Positions 48,908 through 59,421 of a stretch of DNA of 64,000 nt are shown here, piece after piece. The notes beneath the pieces were generated by a model that worked only from the letters and a program-made list of their open reading frames with translations, did not search any database and was not told where the DNA came from. Origin of the DNA: Zygaena filipendulae (lineage: Eukaryota > Arthropoda > Insecta > Lepidoptera > Zygaenidae); contig OU015669.1 of assembly GCA_907165275.2 (NCBI GenBank), positions 9,198,501-9,262,500 on the forward strand. The letters are read 5' to 3'. How positions within the stretch are numbered: the stretch's first letter is position 1; each line of letters starts with the position of its first letter. The position numbers and the translations under genes were made by a program.

Positions 48908-49332
48908 CAAATTTTTAACAAAAAAATTAAAACCGACTTCCAAAAACACAAATCAAAAAAAACTAAAATAAAAAGCTAAAAATAACAAAATACCGATTTA
49001 ATCCAAAAGACGAAAACACACGTTATATTATTATTGGTTTGTGCTACCACTGATCGGTTTGAATTCGGTGACAAGCCCGCTGGTGTCTGCCCACTTGAGT
49101 TGTTTTGCTCACGAAGAGCTGGTGGCAGGAGTCGACTTAGCCCATCTACCCCCTCCATATTTGGCTTGTCACCGACTTCATACCGATCAGTGGTAGCACA
49201 AACCAATAATAATATAACGTGTGTTTTCGTCTTTTGGATTAAATCGGTATTTTGTTATTTTTAGCTTTTTATTTTAGTTTTTTTTTATTTGTGTTTTTGG
49301 AAGTCGGTTTTAATTTTTTTGTTAAAAATTTG
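48908..49332. mobile_element. Long foldback palindrome
   Basis: Arms at 48908-49077 and 49163-49332 (170 bp each) are near-perfect reverse complements, around an 85-bp loop. Matching landmarks are CCGACTTCCAAAAACACAAA / its complement, TTATTATTGGTTTGTGCTAC, and GGTGACAAGCC. Because of the symmetry the same peptide end (ITCVFVFWIKSVFCYF) can be read from both strands, which is not evidence of coding. Confidence 0.88.
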
Positions 49333-50206
49333 TTTATTTCTTGCTTTTTAGTGAGTCGGTTTGTAATTTATCTAAGTTACAATAGCCTACTGTCAACTGC
49401 TCATAACCTTTTACAAAATATTGCTTTTCCCGATGCAGGGACGTTAATTTTTGAGGAGTTCTGCTGGTACACCACCATCAGTTCCACTTCACCATATGCA
49501 TTGTGACGAACATAAATTGTTTAGAAACCACATTTAAGTTAACGAATCGGAATCTGTGAAATACCTATTATTTAGTTGTTCTGATGACCATCTGCGGTCT
49601 TCATCATCAGTTCCACTTCTTCAAATTTTACTTTCCAAAAGTAAATAAACGATTTACTATAAAAAATACCCAAATCGCCATAGGTGTGCCTATAAATTTT
49701 GAAGAGTTCCCTCGATTTCTCCAAGATTTCATCATCAGATCCTGACTTGGTGACAATGTGACCAATTCGGAAGTATCCCCTTTCAAACAAAAAAACAATT
49801 TTCCAAATCGCTCTAACTAGAACCCCTGAAATACGTACTATGACCGTTCCGATGACCATCTGTGGTCTTCATCATCAGTTCCACTTCTTCAAATTTTGCT
49901 TTTCGAAAGCAAATGAACGATTTACTATAAAAAATACCCAAATCGCTATAGGTGTGCCTATAATTTTTGAAGAGTTCCCTCGATTTCTCCAAGATCCCAT
50001 CATCAGATCCCAAATTGATGGCAATGGGACCTAATTGGGAGTATACCCTTTCAAACAAAAAAAAGAATTTTTGAAATCGGTCCAGCCGTCTTCGAGTAAT
50101 CGGTGAACATACATTAAAAAAAAAAAAATAAAAAAAAAAAATTAAAAAAAAAAAACATACATACAATCGAACATAGAACCTCCTCCTTTTTGGAAGTCGG
50201 TTAAAA
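48930..50206. mobile_element. Composite element bounded by inverted CCGACTTCC ends
   Basis: The left edge AAAACCGACTTCCAAAAAC and right edge CTTTTTGGAAGTCGGTTAA are inverted. Inside are the foldback unit, about 270 bp of A+T-rich DNA, the 270-bp tandem repeat and a poly-A-rich stretch at 50110-50160. Whether this is one element or several neighbours is not settled. Confidence 0.4.
49582..50070. repeat. Direct tandem repeat, period about 270 bp
   Basis: GACCATCTGCGGTCTTCATC at 49585 recurs as GACCATCTGTGGTCTTCATC at 49854, with the following AAATGAACGATTTACTAT-like and TTCCCTCGATTTCTCCAAGA blocks repeated in order. About 1.8 copies, moderately diverged. Confidence 0.85.
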
Positions 50207-50678
50207 AATAGAAAGATCATCAAAAATCTGTTACAATTAATTTTTTATGAATGTGGGATAAAATAAGACAAGTATTTTTAACTATACCTTTTCGTACCTA
50301 CATGTGAACTGACGCTACAACGGCGGTGTGAAATCAGTACAGTGATAAGCTAACGACCGTCCCTTAGCCCCGCATTCCTTTGGACCTCCTTCTCTTATCA
50401 ATTAAATGGACCGACGCCATCTTTCACACTCTCCAATTGAATACTGTTGTGAAATAAATTCGATTCTGTTTACGTTGTGGATTATTGGTTTTTAATGAGT
50501 TGGTCACTGAGTTCGTTGTTGGTAATAATAATAATTGTTTGGACATTATCACTCAACGCCACCTGGTTCTAAGCTTGTACCCTCTATGAATACCGGACTA
50601 CTTGATATAAGTTATTCATGATATTTATGTATTTACAAAAAAAAATTACACTTTGCTTTAAAAATTCACCCTTTCTAT

Positions 50679-50883
50679 CCTACTAATATTATAAATATGA
50701 ATATGGATGTTTAGATGTTTGGATATTTGTTACTCAATCAGGCAAAAACGGCTGAACGGATTTGGATTAAATTTGGCATGCACGTTATCAGGGGTACATA
50801 GAACGACATAGGGTACTTTTTATCCCGGAATTCCGGCGGGAACTCCGAAATTACCGCGGCTGAAACCACGGGGCACAGCTAGT
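50679..50883 (+). repeat. R1 copy, 'TGTTACTCAATCACG' subtype
   Basis: From TCCTACTAATATTATAAATA to CGGGGCACAGCTAGT; near complete. Confidence 0.86.
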
Positions 50884-50974
50884 TAATAATAAATAATGCT
50901 ATTTGTCCGTTAATTATTTCAAAACCTCTTTTGTTTTTTTTTTTTATAAATATTCCCCTTTGATGGACATACCA

Positions 50975-51135
50975 CGTTGAATTCACCCCTCTAGTGCGCA
51001 GACACGTCCGCACACCGTGACACGCGCGTATCAAGTGAGCCAATCTCGCGATTAGTACGACTACATTTTAATTTTGACATTCCGTCTCACGCAACTGACG
51101 CGCCGCGTCAAACAGTTGGCGTAGCTGCCCATAAA
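50975..51135. promoter_or_regulatory. Unique block with a TGACGCG dyad
   Basis: TGACGCG-C-CGCGTCA is a perfect 15-bp dyad near 51096, with CACGTCC, CACACCGTGACACGCG and CCCATAAATAC around it. Confidence 0.3.
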
Positions 51136-51953
51136 TACTACGAAACAGAACGTTTTGGTAATTGTAGAAGGCATTATAACTATTTGAAATTTTATGAGGG
51201 ATAGTGTATTGAAACTAATGACAATAATTTTGTGGCCGATTTTTTCTTTTCCAAATTACCTACCTATTTATATTTTATTCATGTAGATTTATAAAACAAA
51301 ATTCCTAATTGTAAATTGGGAATTTAAAAACAAATTTGTAAATGGAAAAGTATTCGAAATGTTCACAAAATTGTCAATTTTAAAATTAGAATATAGTGTC
51401 GTATAATTCTCCGGTATTCCCACAGGGCGCGTTGACGGCCAATGATTTACTGCGTCTCTACTCTTTAATTAATACGAAACTTGGAATTATTGTCATCTTC
51501 CACTAACACCATCGTTGCCGCATCCACCAATCGCTCCGTCCCTCTCGCGTGTAGTGTAAATGCTTTCAAGAATATTGAGACATCTTTAACTAGTGATTTA
51601 TAAGTTGTCGACGAGAAATTTTATCGATTTGTTTACTTTAAGAATTAGTGGTTACCACGATCTTTTATACCGATTTACGTCGGCATTTTAATATGGTATC
51701 ACACATTATATCCTATTTCAACGGTTAGTTCGATCAGTTAAACATTTTTAATGATGTTTAGAATGTCGATGGTTTAAACATCCTCTTAGATTTGGTGGTG
51801 GTCATTTGCATATAAAGAATTGATAATCTGAGGTGTGTTTATTAAGAAATAAGCTATTCTCTTATCGCTTGATAATTTTTTAACGTTCTTTCAGATAAGC
51901 TGAGAGCTTCTTCACATGATGGTAAATTATATCGGCCTTGTTAATATGAAATC

Positions 51954-52308
51954 TACAACGTGATAATGAATTAACTGAAAACTAGAAAATAGTTTGCTCA
52001 AAATCGACTAGCGAATCGAACGCACTATGTTTTAATATAGGTTATATTTTTTTCATTATTACTAGCCAATGTCTAAATTATCTGTAGTACAATATTAGGC
52101 GCGTACGCCGCCCGCAGCTAAAAAAAATCAGACCGGTAGGCGCGGGCGTAGCGCTTGGAATTTCGTAGATAGGTCACCTCCAAACTAATGTTGAATAACT
52201 TTTAAAGTATAAATTTTTTCAACATAAAATATATTTTAATCATTTTATTGTAAATTTTTTTTTAAATGGGGTGTATCAGGATTTCAGTTAATTCGTTAAC
52301 ACGTTGTA
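51954..52308 (+). mobile_element. CAACGTG-ended MITE, uninterrupted copy
   Basis: Ends are TACAACGTGATAATGAATTA and GTTAACACGTTGTA, inverted and starting next to TA. Total about 355 bp. The interior includes GCGCGTACGCCGCCCGCAGC and GCGCGGGCGTAGCG segments shared with the copy at 54451. Confidence 0.75.
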
Positions 52309-52674
52309 TAATAGTCTTGCATTTTTTTTTTATAGAATTATAATATATTAGGTATATCTGTCTGATCCGTGTATTTGTCTATGCTTGCTAGTATAACTTT
52401 TTACTGCTTAGAACTCTTTATTGCAGTTCCTTTAACATTTTAGTCCAATTAAGTTATAATTGCTTCTGTATCTATTAATATACCTACTGAACATACATTA
52501 CAGTTATAATACTACGTACCTTGGTAGCATAAGTCTTGATATTTAAAAAGATTTCATACGATTACCTACTAGAAAGCAAGTAATAAAAAAAAACGGATAG
52601 GTATTCCCTGATTTTTTTTTATCAGAGCTGTAGAATTGGTTTATTCTTAGACGATGATGAAAGCTCCGTTTGAA

Positions 52675-52765
52675 TAGGTCACCATGCCTGCCCGCTAATC
52701 AAGAGGTATCGGGTTCGATTCCCGGTGGAGGTGGACTTAGTGTGATGAACACGGTGCGATCTCTT
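52675..52765 (+). mobile_element. tRNA-derived SINE, head fragment
   Basis: GGTCACCATGCCTGCCCGCT and GGGTTCGATTCCCGGTGGAG match the heads of the other two copies, then TGTGATGAACACGGTG. The body is absent. Confidence 0.72.
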
Positions 52766-53106
52766 CCAGACAACAATTATGCGAAAGGACAAATTATTAT
52801 TAGGTTTTTTTTTAAAGGCACAATGTAATACACGAATTATTATTTGTTTACACGCACGCAATAAACTTACCACAACGAATGCGGTTCCGTTTCCGACAGA
52901 AGCCCTTGACCTTAAATAAAATTGAGAAATAGTACCTATTGATTTCTTAAGAAACAATAGAAGGAAATATATTTAATTCCCAAAGACCGCTTCTTTCCTA
53001 CTTTTTGCTGAAATTTGATATATATTTATTAAAAATTTATACTTACATTAAAATTTAATTTTTTATTTTACAAATAAAATGTTTAATTTTTTAATATAAA
53101 ATACTT

Positions 53107-53294
53107 ACTAGCCGTTCTCCGTGGTTTCATCTGCATTGATTTTGAAGTTTCGAAACTAAAGTACATTGTGTTTTTTATAGGTAGGTAGGTATACCCTTGA
53201 CAATGTGTATGCAAAGTTTCATCGGGATCAGCTGAGTAGTTAAGGCATAAAAGCGCAACAAACAAACTCTCATTGCATTAATTTTATCAGGATT
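53107..53294 (-). repeat. R1 copy, internally deleted
   Basis: From ACTAGCCGTTCTCCGTGG to ATTTTATCAGGATT. Confidence 0.75.
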
Positions 53295-53439
53295 GTCATT
53301 ATTAACTTTAAATGCCTAATATATCTTAAATATTTGAGAAAAACTGGCTATGGGAAGTGATTATATCCATTTTTTTTATTAAGATGTTTATAATAGAATA
53401 AAGGTTGAAGTGGTGGTTAAACCAGCAACACCACACGCC

Positions 53440-53700
53440 TCATAAATAAATCTACACATCCTTTGTATTTGTCCCACTGAGCGTGAAAGTGTGGTTGACG
53501 TAGCACGCTCGGACGTGCCGCTCGGGCCGCGCGCGCCGTCGCGTGTCCCCAAACTGATTAGAAGTATGGTCGCATTCATGGAATATTATGGCAATTTAAT
53601 AAGCTTAACGCATTCGAGTACTGTAATAACTAGAATGATAGGGTTTTATCTGCAAATCGGGATACTTAGAAAGCGATAAATCGCTCTGTTCACATGCAAA
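53440..53700. other. Unique block with mixed composition
   Basis: A G+C-rich core (GTGCCGCTCGGGCCGCGCGC) is flanked by CATAAATAAATC and GGCAATTTAATAAGC. Short ORFs on both strands show no known domain. Confidence 0.28.
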
Positions 53701-53785
53701 ATTTGACTTAAGTTGCCGTACTATAAGCTCTGTTTACTCTTACTACTCTTACGTCAAGTATAGAGCCTTGAGATCCTGAAATCTT

Positions 53786-53816
53786 GATCCTGAAACCTTT
53801 AAAAGGTTTCAGGATC
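53786..53816. repeat. 31-bp perfect palindrome
   Basis: GATCCTGAAACCTTT and its exact complement are separated by a single A. An imperfect third copy of the half-site (GATCCTGAAATCTT) starts at 53772. Confidence 0.93.
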
Positions 53817-53883
53817 AGGACGGCTAACAGGTAGAGATCAATCTAAACATAAAAAGTACATATTTTGCGATAAATAATGGGCT

Positions 53884-54222
53884 AGTTGACAAATTTTATT
53901 TTAGTCCGGTTTGTAAGTTAATAAAAAATACGTTAAAAAGTACGTTTTATACGTAATCAAATAATAACGGTGATACATTTAGTTGAAATTTCACGTGATG
54001 TCACTATCCGATGCAGTTTGTGTGGGCGCTTATAGCGGTTAATGACGTCACGAGCCCCCACCATAAACTTTAATGCGCTATATCTATCTTTATTTTCATT
54101 AATTTGAAAAAGCAAAAAATACGTGTCTAATAAAATAATACAAACCCATTAAAAAAATATTTTTTATTAATTTACAAACCACTAATAAATTAGAATTTTG
54201 ATTTTCAAAAGTCGTCAACATC
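53884..54222 (-). mobile_element. TGACGTCA-carrying MITE, copy 5 (inverted)
   Basis: Reverse orientation copy ending TTTTGATTTTCAAAAGTCG then TCAACAT. One TGACGTCA survives at 54043; the other has decayed to TGATGTCA (53997). Confidence 0.8.
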
Positions 54223-54450
54223 CTTCTGACTGATTTATTCAACCACTGGGTTTAGAAACTTTTTTTTATCCAAAACTACTTTGCATAAAAAAGGCGAGCA
54301 CTAAAAGAGGTTTTTGAAGTTTCATTCCCTAAAAGAACTGAGCAAGGGAATGACTATTTCTGTTATAGGTACTTTTAAAGTCATGGTATAATCGACTCTT
54401 CTTTAACTAAACAAAAAAAATATTGCAATCAGTAAGATTGAAAAGGTACA

Positions 54451-55040
54451 TACAACGTGTTTGAATTAACTGAAAACTAGAAAGTAGTTTGCTCAGAATC
54501 GACTTCCGAATCGATCGCACCATGTTTTAATGTAAGTTATATTTTTTCATTTTTACTAGCCCATGCGTAAATGATTTATAAATACAATATTTGGCGCGTA
54601 CCCCGCCCGTAGCAAAAAAAATCGAATCGGTCATTGACACGTAGACGCGGGCGTAGCGTTTGAAATTTCGTAGATAGGACACCTCCAAACTAATGTTGAA
54701 TAACTTTTAGACTATTAATTTTTCGACATCCTTCTTCCTACTAATATTATAAACGCGAAAGTTTGTAAGTATGTATGGATGGATGGATGGATGGATGCAT
54801 GTTTGTTACTCTTTTACGCAAAAACTACTGAATGGATTTAAATGAAACTTTACAATAATATAGCTTATAGATCAGATTAACACATAGGGTACTTTTTATC
54901 TCGGGGTTCCCGCGGGAACTCTGAAATTAACACGGGTGAAACAGCGGGGCACAACTAGTAGTTTATATTTTAATCATATTTTTGTTTATTTCTTTAAATG
55001 GGGTGTATCAGGTTTTTGGTCAATTCATTAACACGTTGTA
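54451..55040 (+). mobile_element. CAACGTG-ended MITE with a nested R1 insertion
   Basis: Same ends as the copy at 51954 (TACAACGTGTTTGAATTAAC and ATTAACACGTTGTA). An R1 copy (about 54730-54962) sits inside. Removing it leaves about 355 bp collinear with the uninterrupted copy. Confidence 0.77.
54730..54962 (+). repeat. R1 copy nested in the CAACGTG MITE
   Basis: It runs from CCTACTAATATTATAAACGC to CAGCGGGGCACAACTAGT and includes a (GGAT)n run at 54776-54797. It must be younger than the host MITE. Confidence 0.8.
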
Positions 55041-55584
55041 TATCTACTTGGTGACCGCTAAAATATTTCTGAATCATTCATACTTACATATATTATTTTC
55101 TCAATTAATTCCATTCAAAAGCATACGGTAGTTCTTATCACCTTTGACCAAATTTAAACATTAAAAAAGCATATTTTATCTTTTTCTCTCCCCGCTCTAC
55201 TGGCCATTACGGGTCACCCCCAGGCATAGAGCACAACTGGGGTTGCCCACGTGCCATATTGTAAAACGGTTGGTGTGGCCAGATGTCTATGCTAATAATA
55301 ATATTATACGTTTTTAATTGTCTCTCGCTTAGTGAACTATTGGGTGATGTGTTTTGTTTTTTTGCTTTATTTTTGTTCTACTTACAAAGTTAATAATATA
55401 TTGGGTTAATAAAAGGTATCCCTTTTTTAGGTTTTGTAATCACAATATTATTTCACCAAAAATCAGCATTTCGTTTCTTTTTGTAAAACTGTCTCTACGT
55501 GCAAAAAATCCCATATTGCTGCTCGCCGTCTGTCCGTCTGTAAATCTTTTAAAACCGATTTTAATATGGTTTTCATCCAGAGAT

Positions 55585-55760
55585 AGATTCCCCGCGTTAA
55601 CTTCGTAGTTCCCGCGGGGATTTCGGGTCAAAATTATCCTATGTCCTTCGTATCCTTGAAAACGTGTATATGCGAAATTTCATGTAGGTACATTAGTTAC
55701 CTACCTATTTGATAAACAAACAAATAAATAAGCTAAAATCGCATTTATTAGTAAGGATTC
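55585..55760 (-). repeat. R1 copy
   Basis: From TTCCCCGCGTTAACTTCG to TTATTAGTAAGGATT; preceded by a TCTGTCCGTCTGTAAAT segment from another subtype (55528). Confidence 0.75.
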
Positions 55761-56089
55761 ACATTGACATCCTATTATAATATATTTTAAACTTGACATT
55801 AAAAATTATCTGACCCGGCCATTATTGGCGGTTAGTTGAAATACTGCAAAAATATTTGCAAAAATGCAAAATAAAAATTATTTACCCTGTTTAAATATTC
55901 TTCTATAAATTTCTTTCTTATTGAAATATCGTGGAAGATTTTTTTAAAGGTGGCACTTAACCCAAATACGCATTAAGTAATATAATGGATGTTAAAAACA
56001 CACACAGCCCACAACAAACCTCACAAAAAAGCGTGATATGACAAAAAATTTAGTATTTAAAACAAATAATTTTAAAAAATAGCACCCAT

Positions 56090-56225
56090 TGAATCGGTAA
56101 TGACGATCATAAAACGTGATACCGTCCGGCGAGTTCGATTAGTGACGTATCAGGCGACATTATCGATAAATAAATTCGATTGGACCGCGCCGTTATCGTC
56201 GATCTTCAAGCGCGCTCGCAAAACA
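56090..56225. promoter_or_regulatory. Unique block with CATAAAACGTG
   Basis: GATCATAAAACGTGATACC joins a Hox-like and an ACGTG word; GTGACGTATCAGGCGAC and TTATCGATAAATAAATTCG follow. Repeat-free. Confidence 0.25.
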
Positions 56226-56716
56226 ATAACTCACTTTTATTTTAACACAAAACGAAACAGAAACAAAAAAAATCCCCATCGTAGTAGAGAAAATGTCGTG
56301 AAACAAAAGTAACGATTCGAATTAAAAGCTAATCGAGATTTATTGTTCGCTTTTTTCTTATCGATAAACGTATTTTCTTTCTTTTTATTCGTAATGTTAC
56401 AGTTTTAATTGGGTGCTTATGTTGGGGGTTAGGTATAAGCTGACATAATAATATATTTATGGAGTGATTGTATGAGCTGATGTTAATGAAATGGTTTAAT
56501 TTATGCTTTGTTAGCAATCCAATAAGTTTTTATGCTTATAGCAACTGACTGTTAACCGGTAAATGCTAGTATTTTTATACTAAATCAAGAACTTTCTAGT
56601 ATTCGTGAAATAATCTTAGATTGTAAAGATAAGAGTTAAGTTTTTATTTACAACTTTCTCAGTGACTTTTTCTGCAAAGGTTATTCCAACTGTTTCTATC
56701 ACTCTACGGATTCTAA

Positions 56717-56910
56717 TCCTACTAATATTATAAAATGTGAAAGTGTGGATGTTTGTTACTCAATCACGCAGAAACGGCTTGACGGATTTGGATGAAATTT
56801 GACATGCACGTTTTCAGGGGTACAGATAGGACATAGGATACTTTTTATTCCGGAATTCTTGCGGGAACTCGGAAATTACCACGAGTGACACCGCGGGGCA
56901 CAGCTCGTAC
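56717..56910 (+). repeat. R1 copy, 'TGTTACTCAATCACG' subtype
   Basis: From ATCCTACTAATATTATAAAA to CGCGGGGCACAGCTCGT. Confidence 0.86.
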
Positions 56911-56916
56911 TTAAAT

Positions 56917-57085
56917 AAAACGCATTAAAGTTTGGAAGTTGGAACACGCAACATCATAACTAAGTATAAAATGCACCTAGGTGTGACGTCACATCTAATT
57001 TCTACTCAATGTATCGCCGTTATTTTTTGATTACTTAAAAAAATAGGTGTCCAATATTTTTATTAATCTACAATATGGACTGTAA
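56917..57085 (+). mobile_element. TGACGTCA-carrying MITE, copy 6 (fragment)
   Basis: Central and right part only, with one intact TGACGTCA near 56981. It abuts R1 copies on both sides. Confidence 0.7.
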
Positions 57086-57090
57086 TTAAA

Positions 57091-57290
57091 ACTAGCTGCT
57101 CCTCGCGGTTTTACCAGCGTTAATTTCCAAGTTACCGTTGAAATTCCTGGATAAGAGTACTATGTCTTTCTCTGTACCCTTGACAACGTGTATCTATGCA
57201 AAATTTCATAAGGATCGCTTGAAAACGTACGTGAAAACGTAACAGACAGACAGACAGAGTTACTTTCGTATTTATAGTTTAGTAGGAATA
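57091..57290 (-). repeat. R1 copy
   Basis: From ACTAGCTGCTCCTCGCGG to TAGTTTAGTAGGAAT. Confidence 0.83.
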
Positions 57291-57839
57291 GTGGTAGTCA
57301 TCATGCCTATTCTGAGAGAATCCCAAATTACACGCGAGTTAATACATATAAAATAGGAGAATTTTTATCGACAAAATGTAAAAGATTATATCGACAACTA
57401 TCCCATCCTTACATTGACCACATGGTGTATCCCATGCGAGCACACCAAGGTAATTGGCCAATGGCCAGTGTTGCCAGTGGAGGTTGTCGTAAATAAATTT
57501 ATCTAACCATATTGAACCTTTTTACTTTAAGCTATCTATAACTGCCATATTGTGTCCGTTATCACCAGCCCACAAAAATGATGGCTCATTAACTTCCACA
57601 GAGCTATCAGTTTTGCGGATCGCTTAATTGAAATATCTTTTTTATGCAATAATTTAAATAAATAAAAGCAAATTGTGAACTACTAATTTAAATACAATAG
57701 TTAAGTACCTACTTATTAATATCGCAATGAATGATTTATTTGTATAATAAGAAGTTTTTTTTAAATATTTATTGGTGTACCCTAGTAATGTACTTAATTC
57801 ATATACCTACCTCAACAATAAAATAAAAATTATATTATA

Positions 57840-58128
57840 ATAGCTGTCCCCCGCGATTTCATCTGCGGTATTTTCGGAGTTCCCGCGGGGATCCCCGTAA
57901 AAGAGAATTCTATGTCCTTCTTTGTACCCCTGACAGTATAGTTTACGGTGATTAGCTGTTCCCCGCATTAATTCCGGAGTTCCCGCGGGAATTCCGGGAT
58001 AAAATCTATCCTATCTTTTAAGTTGGACCATATTATAAATGGTTGCAAATTTTTATCAAAATCCGTTCTGTAGTTTCGGAGTCCATCGCGGACAAACAAC
58101 GTGACACGTGATTTATATATATTAAGAT
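57840..58128 (-). repeat. Chimeric R1 repeat, copy 2
   Basis: Same arrangement as 23139: TAGCTGTCCCCCGCGATTTC, a second TTAGCTGTTCCCCGCATT block, then TTTTAAGTTGGACCATATT and CGTGACACGTGATTTATATA. Longer in the first half. Confidence 0.8.
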
Positions 58129-58832
58129 TAAATACATATTGAAAATTTTGCTCTAAAATCGAATTCTAAATTAAATTGATAGAAATTCTCTGAATCTAGC
58201 CATGTCAGTTCTATCAATATCTGGCACCAAACTAAAGGATCATAGTTTATAGTACACCGTATGTGAAAATATGGGTATTAATAGAATTATATAAAATCTC
58301 TACATGACGCAACCCTATCTTTACATGGAACGTGATTACATAACCACCGTTCTAAACTCTAGAGGCAGGGAAATAAGGTTTATATTTCTTTAAAAATGCC
58401 ATATCAAAATCGTCCCTCGACGCAGCATCCCTAAACAAATTAAATCGAGCACAATTTGTTCAAAGATCAGACCACGCCCAGTTATATTAGGGGGTGGCCT
58501 ATTTCTATCAAATATCGCGAAAAAATTAGTTTATCCGTTCTTATACCTACTTAACTGAGTAATTCTGCCGACACTCTGTACCTATCTATGAAACCAATAA
58601 AAAAGACAAATCAGATAGATGTGTAATGCTGGGATATTATTGTAAAACTAATAATAATTTTGGTAGCTTACATTTCTCAAATATTTTTTCCAACCATTGA
58701 TGCAAAAAAAAATTACGTAAGCATAAGATGTGGGAATTTCATAAAAAAACAAAAAATATTATCGAAACTAGGCGGTAAAATAGGCGGGCGGTACTGAACT
58801 TACGTAAGAGTGTTAAAAATAGTATTATAATA

Positions 58833-59074
58833 TGGACATAGATAAGCAATAGTGTGTAAACCCATTGCACACTGGAGAAATTTTGAGTAAATCGTGTTTT
58901 AAAATTATAGCGCAATTTTCTGTCAACATTTTTTATGTTCAATATTTAGTTACATACTTAAACAATGTAATAAGGTAAACACATAGTTAAAAAACGTGCC
59001 CTAACTCTCAATAAATCGTTCTGAATAGGTAACTTAATTTTGTGGGTTAACATGTTATTGCTTATCTGCGTCCA
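58833..59074 (+). mobile_element. MITE of the AGATAAGCAATA family, copy C
   Basis: Ends are TGGACATAGATAAGCAATA and TATTGCTTATCTGCGTCCA with TA flanking on both sides, consistent with a TA target duplication. A CA-rich microsatellite abuts its right end. It lies about 350 bp upstream of the linker exon. Confidence 0.88.
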
Positions 59075-59135
59075 TATATACACACACACACAAACACATA
59101 TACACACTCAAACATATACATATACACACACACAG
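59075..59135. repeat. CA-rich microsatellite
   Basis: Interrupted (CA)n and ATAC units beginning exactly at the right end of MITE copy C. Confidence 0.9.
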
Positions 59136-59282
59136 CCATACAAACTTGTACGATTTATATTTTTATAACTTAATTTCCTTATTCTATATGTATCAAACTA
59201 TCTCTTATTTTTAAGTACCTAGGTAATAAGTTTGATTGAACAAAGAGGATACTGTTAAAATTGTAATCAGCTATAGAAGAGT

Positions 59283-59326
59283 GAGGTCTCCTAACACAGG
59301 TATTGTTATACTAAAAAGGAGACCTC
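59283..59326. repeat. 10-bp stem hairpin upstream of the linker exon
   Basis: GAGGTCTCCT and AGGAGACCTC are exact complements around a 24-nt loop, about 95 bp before the exon. Confidence 0.85.
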
Positions 59327-59421
59327 CGTCATGTCCTAGTTTACTTTGAATTACCTATTGAATAAACTTATTTAAACTTATTTATTTAAACATATTATAC
59401 AATATACATATTTTGTTGCAG

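Larger units (their letters stand above)
28604..59421 (+). other. ss: Large ss intron between bHLH and linker exons
   Basis: This 30,818-bp intron has a GTGAGA donor and a GCAG acceptor. It carries roughly two dozen R1-type repeats, SINE and LINE tails, several MITEs, an LTR-element 5' fragment and a foldback element. Repeat-poor blocks, where regulatory DNA would be most likely, include about 29000-30540, 34740-35950, 37380-39560, 40010-43050, 50900-51950, 53440-53860 and 55800-56700. No other host gene was seen inside it. Confidence 0.85.

Noticed and set aside
48976..49264. Two ORFs with identical C-terminal peptides on opposite strands
   Set aside because: Both arise from the foldback palindrome; there is no domain or codon evidence.
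49813..50223. 136-codon ORF on the minus strand
   Set aside because: It is translated from the 270-bp tandem repeat and a poly-A tract (Phe-rich); it repeats the ORF at 49572-49859.
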